Shown: piece after piece, positions 59,407-64,000 of the stretch
Position numbering within the stretch: position 1 is the first letter of the stretch
Layout: each line of letters starts with the position of its first letter
NCBI RefSeq assembly: GCF_026745355.1
Contig: NC_079205.1
Location: forward strand, 7,473,056-7,537,055
Direction of reading: 5' to 3'
Length of the DNA: 64,000 nucleotides
Source of the DNA: Beta vulgaris subsp. vulgaris
Lineage: Eukaryota; Streptophyta; Magnoliopsida; Caryophyllales; Amaranthaceae
Notes under the pieces: generated by a model
Told to the model about the DNA's origin: nothing
The model's database searches: none
What the model saw: only the letters and a program-made list of their open reading frames with translations
Made by a program: the position numbers and the translations under genes

Positions 59407-61268
59407 TACTTAAATGCTCCATGCAAAGAGCAGAAAGAAAGGGAGAGAGAAGATATCCATGTTTCAAAACATTATTAGCCTTGAAAGCATTAGTAGGAAT
59501 ACCATTTATCAATATTGAGTAAGATACACTCTAATCACAAGTCATTATCCACCTGATAAACTGGCTTGGAAAGCCTAGCTCATTCAACATAGCTTTAAGA
59601 AGCACCCATTCTACTGACTCATAAGCCTTCCTAATATCTACCTTAATCAAACACCTAGGGGAGATGTGAGCTCTACCATTAACCCCATCTCAAAAATTAT
59701 ATTGTCAGCAATGTGTCTCTCTACAATTAGACCATATTGATTCACAACCTCCCTTGTAACATCATGCAACCTATGAGCAAGGACTTCAGAGGTTTGCGTA
59801 TCTAGCATATCTTTCTTAGGAATCAGAGTAACAACACTGATGTTCACATGCCGATGCATAAATGAGTTTTGAAAAAATTCCTGAACAGAAGCATAGGTAT
59901 CCCTTTTGATCTATGGCCAGCATCTCTTAAAAAAGACAGCATTAAATCCATCTATTCCTGGGGCTTTTGAGTCATTAATAGCTAAAAGAGCATTATTAAT
60001 TTCCGTGATAGGCTAAGATAACATCTCCGAGGCTAAGCTACTCAAAGTAGGACCATCTTTCACTGTAGAAAAATCAATGGCAGAAAGCTCTGTAGAACAA
60101 GTATCCAGCAGCCTTTTGCAAAATCCTACAATTTCATCCTAGATAGCTGCCGCATTAGTGAGAGGCTCATCACTTTCAGTGTACACCACAACTAATGTAT
60201 TCCTAGCTTTCCTGATTTTAACAGCAGTTAAAAAGAGCTTTGAATTGGAATCTCCAAGAGAGATCCAGTTTGTCTCAGGATACTTTCATCAACCCTTGAC
60301 CAGAATCTGAGTTTATCATAGCAATCTTTTTCCTCCTGCTGAAGTTCAACATCTTCTTGTAAGGCTTGTAAAGCAGTAAGTTTCCTTCGAAACTCTTCCA
60401 TTTTAAGATGAGCATGAGCAAAATGCTTTGAATGCAAACTTTTAAGAGTGTTAACATTCTTAAGCTTAAGCCACACTTTCTTCATATTATAGCTTGCATT
60501 CACGTTATCCCAAGCCTTTTTCACAATTTCATCAAAATTCTCATGCTCACACAAAATGTTGTTAAATTTAAAAGGCCTTCCTCCTTCAACAGTAATAGGA
60601 GGCATAAAGATACCATAAGGAAAATAATTGATTTTAACCTTCGCAAATTTAAGGAATTAACAAAAGCCCTATCAATCCTACTAGTTGTTGTATCAGCACC
60701 AACACCCTTATTTGTCCATGAATAGAACAAACCCATGCTAGGAGCTTCAATGACATTTGCTTCCAGAATAAAACTAGCCATGTACTGAGTCTCACTATCA
60801 CTCACCAAAGCACCATCAATCCTATTATTTAATTGAAAGATACAGTTAAAATCTCCTATAATAACGAAAGGATTGCTGCATCCTGCTGTAACAACACCCA
60901 GCTCCCTCCAAAGCTCTTTCCTATCAATAATTGTGTGCAGACCATACACAAAAAACATTCTAAAAGTCTCAGTGTCATTTAGGTTATTAATATCAGCAAC
61001 AATAACCTCTGAGATTGACTAATCACATTCACCTTAACTTCATTATGCTGCCATCCAACCCACATTCTACCTATAGGAGAATAAGCATAGTTACACACCC
61101 AAGTCCACTTTGTACTAAACTTTCTTTGAATCTTAGCAACATTATGAGCTCTCACTCTAGTCTCAAGTAGAGATCAAACTGTTACCTTCTGCTCATGCAA
61201 GAAATATTTAATTTCTTTATTTTAAAGGGATCATTCATCCCCCTGACATTCCAAGAGACAATAATCAT
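59407..61268 (-). pseudogene. LINE ORF2 pseudogene (endonuclease and partial RT)
   Basis: The start reads MIIVSWNVRGMNDPFKIKEI, then LLETRVRAHN and VIIGDFNCIFQLNNRIDGAL, FYSWTNKGVGADTTTSRIDR, which form the EEP endonuclease. A long open linker (60605-60228) reads HENFDEIVKKAWDNVNASYN then KLRFWSRVDESI. RT parts include VNISVVTLIPKKDM, VDIRKAYESVEWV-like sequence around 59640, and LINGIPTNAFKANNVLKHGY and LLSPFLSALCMEHLS. A segment between the IPK block and the following RT motifs is missing. The chain stops at the GGGGAA tract before the YADD box. Confidence 0.85.
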
Positions 61269-61559
61269 CAAGATAAATAAGGATTTGGTCCCTTAGCAAC
61301 CTAAGGTAGACCTGAGTCTTAGAGTTAGTAAGCTATCATTCTAGATGAGTGAAAGCCTACTTGCTTTCCTTTATCCTTTGTCTTCCTAGTAACAGGTTTC
61401 CAAGCTCTTTCTTCATCTACTTCCTCGGTCAATAAGCCCTCTGGTGTACCAACAGGAGCATGAATACGTGTGATAAGCTAGAGTCTACTGCCACAAAATC
61501 ACCCTTTGAAATCTCAGTAACATCCTGATTATCATTCACCACAGTAGTTAACCCATTTT

Positions 61560-63351
61560 AGTTGAGAAGGTTTAAACTGAACTTTCTGAGGAGTTTTTGT
61601 GCACAATTATGCCCAATGACATTACACTTCTTATAAAAAGGAGGCAGCCAGTCATACACAACAGGTTGAGAAATTACTTTCCCATTAGGATCAACTATTT
61701 TCACTATCTTCTTTATCTCCTTAGTAACATCCATTTCCACCAAAATCCTTGCAAATGATACTCTCAAAGATTTAGAGGTACATTCATCAGCATATAATGG
61801 CACTCCAATTAAACTACCTATTCTACTTGATGAATCTTCACTCCAGCAATTAAGAGGTAGATTTGGAGGCCTAACACATATAGGAACCACCTTCAAAACT
61901 TCACTATAAAAGTTAAAACTAGCTGACCATTGTTTAAATGTGGCCCTGAGTATAAAACAGCATCCCTAACTTCTCTATTCAACAGCTTAATCACAAAATA
62001 TCCCTCCTCATGTTTAAACATTTGTGTTTCTTTAATTAAATTCATTGAGCAATGATAAATGATTTTAACGAAGGTAATCACAGCATTAACCCACATCTCA
62101 TTCATTCTCTCCACTTCATTTTTCTCTAATCAGGCAGTTGGAATCTATGTTACTCCGACACGGATACGGGTGTCGTATCCAAGTAGGGATCGGAGGATCC
62201 GACACCCTACTTCAAAAATTTTGCCGATACTCCGACACGGTCAAGAGAGTGTCTTGACCAATATTATAGACACGTCTATAATTGAAAGTGTCGGGAAAAA
62301 TTTCCCGACACCTTATGTTCATAAAAAAAAGTTAAATTGTAATAACTAGTATATTTAAAAAATTATGAAATTCAAAAAAAAAAAATATTTGATTTAATAA
62401 CTAAATTGTTATTAGAAGGGTTGAAAAGTCAAAGATTAGAAAAAAAAAGAGTAAAGAAAGCTAACAAGTACACATGAGTTTAACCTAAAAAAAAAGAATT
62501 TGTGAAAAACAAAAGGGAGTAAAGCTGTCACCTACTCACCTTTTGCCTTTTGTTTAAAAAAAAAATACAGCTGTCAAAACCCTTCAAATGTACTGCATCT
62601 CTTTTTCTTTAAAATTAAAAATCTAGTATAGTACATTAAATGACAGAAGGAGATAGACCACAAAAAAGTAAAAACCCTTCATCTCCTTCTCGCATCATCT
62701 TCTTTCTACAGCAAGGACTTCTCCTTTCATGGCAGAAATCTCCTGCAGATGCGAAGAAGCATGAAACGCGAAGGAGGAATTGCCAGAGACGGCGGTCGAC
62801 GACGGTAGGCGACTAGTTTCTCAGTTAAGGTTAGAGAGTTCGAAAATTTTGACAAAAAACCCTAGATCTGATTTTTTTTTCCCCCCTTTTCTCTCTGCGT
62901 TTCTTTTTCACTTTCGCAAAATGAGTGTCCGATAGTCGACACTTTATCGATACGCGTATCGACGCCCATTTCCAGGCGTGTCGCGCGTCGTGTCGAGTCG
63001 ACACGCGACACGTGGGGTTCAAGAGGGTGTCGGAGTAACGTAGGTTGGAATTTCTTCTAAAATAGTTGGAGCAACAAATTCTAGACCCATACCTTTATTA
63101 GAGATTTTACTCTTATTGGTATAAGTTTTCCAATTCTTTCGAGCTTCTTCTCCAAAAAACACTTTGGCAGCTTCCTTCGACTATATAACAGCTGGATTCA
63201 TAACATTCAGTGCTTGACGAATTAATGTTCCATTCAATTTCTCCTGCTCTTTCATTTCTTCGGAATCTACCTGCGTCTTAGAGGATTCTCCAGATTGTTC
63301 CAGTGCCGGGAAACTATTTGCCGGCACGGAAGTCTTCTTCTTCCTTCCCAT
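61560..63351 (-). pseudogene. LINE ORF1 pseudogene (DUF4283 type), split by transposon
   Basis: The ATG at 63351 gives MGRKKKTSVPANSFPALEQS, a stop in NPAVI, then KVFFGEEARKNWKTYTNKSK and GLEFVAPTILEEIPT, where the transposon interrupts. After it come ERMNEMWVNAVITFVKI, HEEGYFVIKLLNREVRDAVL, YSGPHLNNGQ, VRPPNLPLNCWSEDSSSRIG, SLIGVPLYADECTSKSLRVS and VYDWLPPFYKKCNVIGHNCA, the DUF4283 plus CCHC-like region. Several frameshifts are present. Confidence 0.85.
62145..63043. mobile_element. Non-autonomous TIR transposon (899 bp) with 8-bp TSD, hAT-like
   Basis: The left end CTATGTTACTCCGACAC and the inverted right end CTACGTTACTCCGACAC differ at one of 17 positions. Exact 8-mers gttggaat flank it (62137-62144 and 63044-63051). 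Inside, CCGACAC/GTGTCG words recur near both ends. The middle (62690-62830) is less AT-rich but not recognisable as a gene. The 8-bp duplication suggests hAT; a 9-bp MULE footprint with one mismatch cannot be excluded. Confidence 0.88.
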
Positions 63352-63430
63352 TTAGGCCCGGAGGCGCACGGTAGTAAGGAACCTTATCGTGCACCAGCTA
63401 AGCTTTTTAGAGAGAGAAAGAGTTTTGAAG

Positions 63431-64000
63431 AAGGAGCTTTTGATTCGAATCTATAATCTATTAAACACAAATTGCATAGCGTGCTATGTGAATTCGCATT
63501 AAAAGGTTTTTGAACCTAAACAAACAACGGCTTCATATAAACATGCTATTCATATCTTTAAATAATGAGGATTTATTAATCCATGTCGAAAGATTAATCA
63601 TATATAAATACTCTAGAAACTTAAGCTAAAGTGGACGCAAACATAAACATGCAATGTAGCCAAATCAAGCAAATCCTAAACATAATCTCTACCAGCACCA
63701 AATGAAAGATTAAAATAATAATGAACTACTTTTTTAAAAAATAAAAGTGGAAAGAGTAACGCGGGACTGATGCAAATGAAAAGTGCAAACAGTAATGTGG
63801 AACGGAGGGAGTAGAAAAGACATCATTCGTCTCATTCTATTAACAAATATTGAAGATAGCAATGAGTGACAACTATGAGAGAAGGGATGGAAACTCTTCT
63901 CGCAATGAAGATGATGATTATGTGTGTTTGATGACGAAGATTAACAACGGGCTACCTATGTCACTAAAGCTTCGAAGTTAGCAAAAGATAGCCCTCAATG
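63431..64000. other. Anonymous spacer with a MITE end near 63800
   Basis: No gene seen. 'aatgtggaacggagggag' followed by TA at about 63795-63814 is a right-hand Stowaway end whose left partner I could not place with confidence. Confidence 0.4.

Larger units (their letters stand above)
59407..63430 (-). mobile_element. Degenerate L1-type LINE, 3' truncated, split by a DNA transposon
   Basis: Minus-strand order is short 5' UTR (about 63430-63352), ORF1 (start 63351) and ORF2 (start near 61268), cut inside the RT at about 59407 by a polypurine tract and minisatellite. Loss of the 3' end is unusual, since LINEs normally lose the 5' end; it implies a later deletion or expansion of the simple repeat. 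An 899-bp transposon (62145-63043) interrupts ORF1. Confidence 0.85.

Overview
The window is nuclear DNA of a flowering plant, most likely a eudicot. It is AT-rich and almost gene-free. Plant-type L1 LINEs, Copia and Athila-like Gypsy elements, Helitrons, hAT, MULE and PIF/Harbinger remnants and many Stowaway-like MITEs are packed and nested, and there is a decayed plastid DNA insertion. The species cannot be fixed from sequence alone. No prokaryotic operon, CRISPR array or rRNA gene is visible.

Layout. 0-1.5 kb: degenerate repeat and a dead Copia RT. 1.5-5.8 kb: a MITE split by a 4-kb solo LTR with a perfect 5-bp target-site duplication (TSD). 5.8-8.9 kb: a plastid insertion (infA, rpl36, rps11, rpoA, rbcL, atpB remnants) in native plastome order, with a large internal deletion joining rpoA to rbcL. 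9.6-11.8 kb: two Helitrons and a MITE. 11.9-16.5 kb: an L1 LINE split by a hAT element. 17-19.2 kb: a run of MITEs. 21.8-22.7 kb: a TRIM-like element fused to a tandem array of very small LTR units. 26.9-28.15 kb: a large TA/TATG microsatellite, a MITE and a GT microsatellite. 28.6-29.6 kb: hAT. 32.6-36.3 kb: a Copia deletion derivative whose 3' LTR holds a hAT element carrying six snRNA-like promoter modules (USE plus TATA). 36.4-37.3 kb: LINE 3' end. 39.6-45.1 kb: a degraded Athila-type Gypsy element. 45.2-47.4 kb: LINE end, MITEs, Helitron and a LINE fragment nested in a MITE. 50.5-51.5 kb: a foldback MULE. 53.2-55.2 kb: a hAT-like element with a nested PIF/Harbinger element. 55.8-57.3 kb: the only credible host gene, the 3' part of a WDR25/PRP17-like WD40 gene on the minus strand. 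59.1-63.4 kb: minisatellite, then a second L1 LINE split by an 8-bp-TSD transposon.

The genes do not form a pathway; the content is a record of nested insertions. For several insertions the TSDs and terminal repeats can be read directly, so their order can be reconstructed. The most unusual signals are the six tandem USE/TATA modules with near-constant spacing inside a hAT element (33.0-33.9 kb), the miniature LTR array with a tRNA-Met primer site at each LTR junction (22.1-22.7 kb), and the foldback MULE with opposite purine/pyrimidine bias on its two arms (50.5-51.5 kb).
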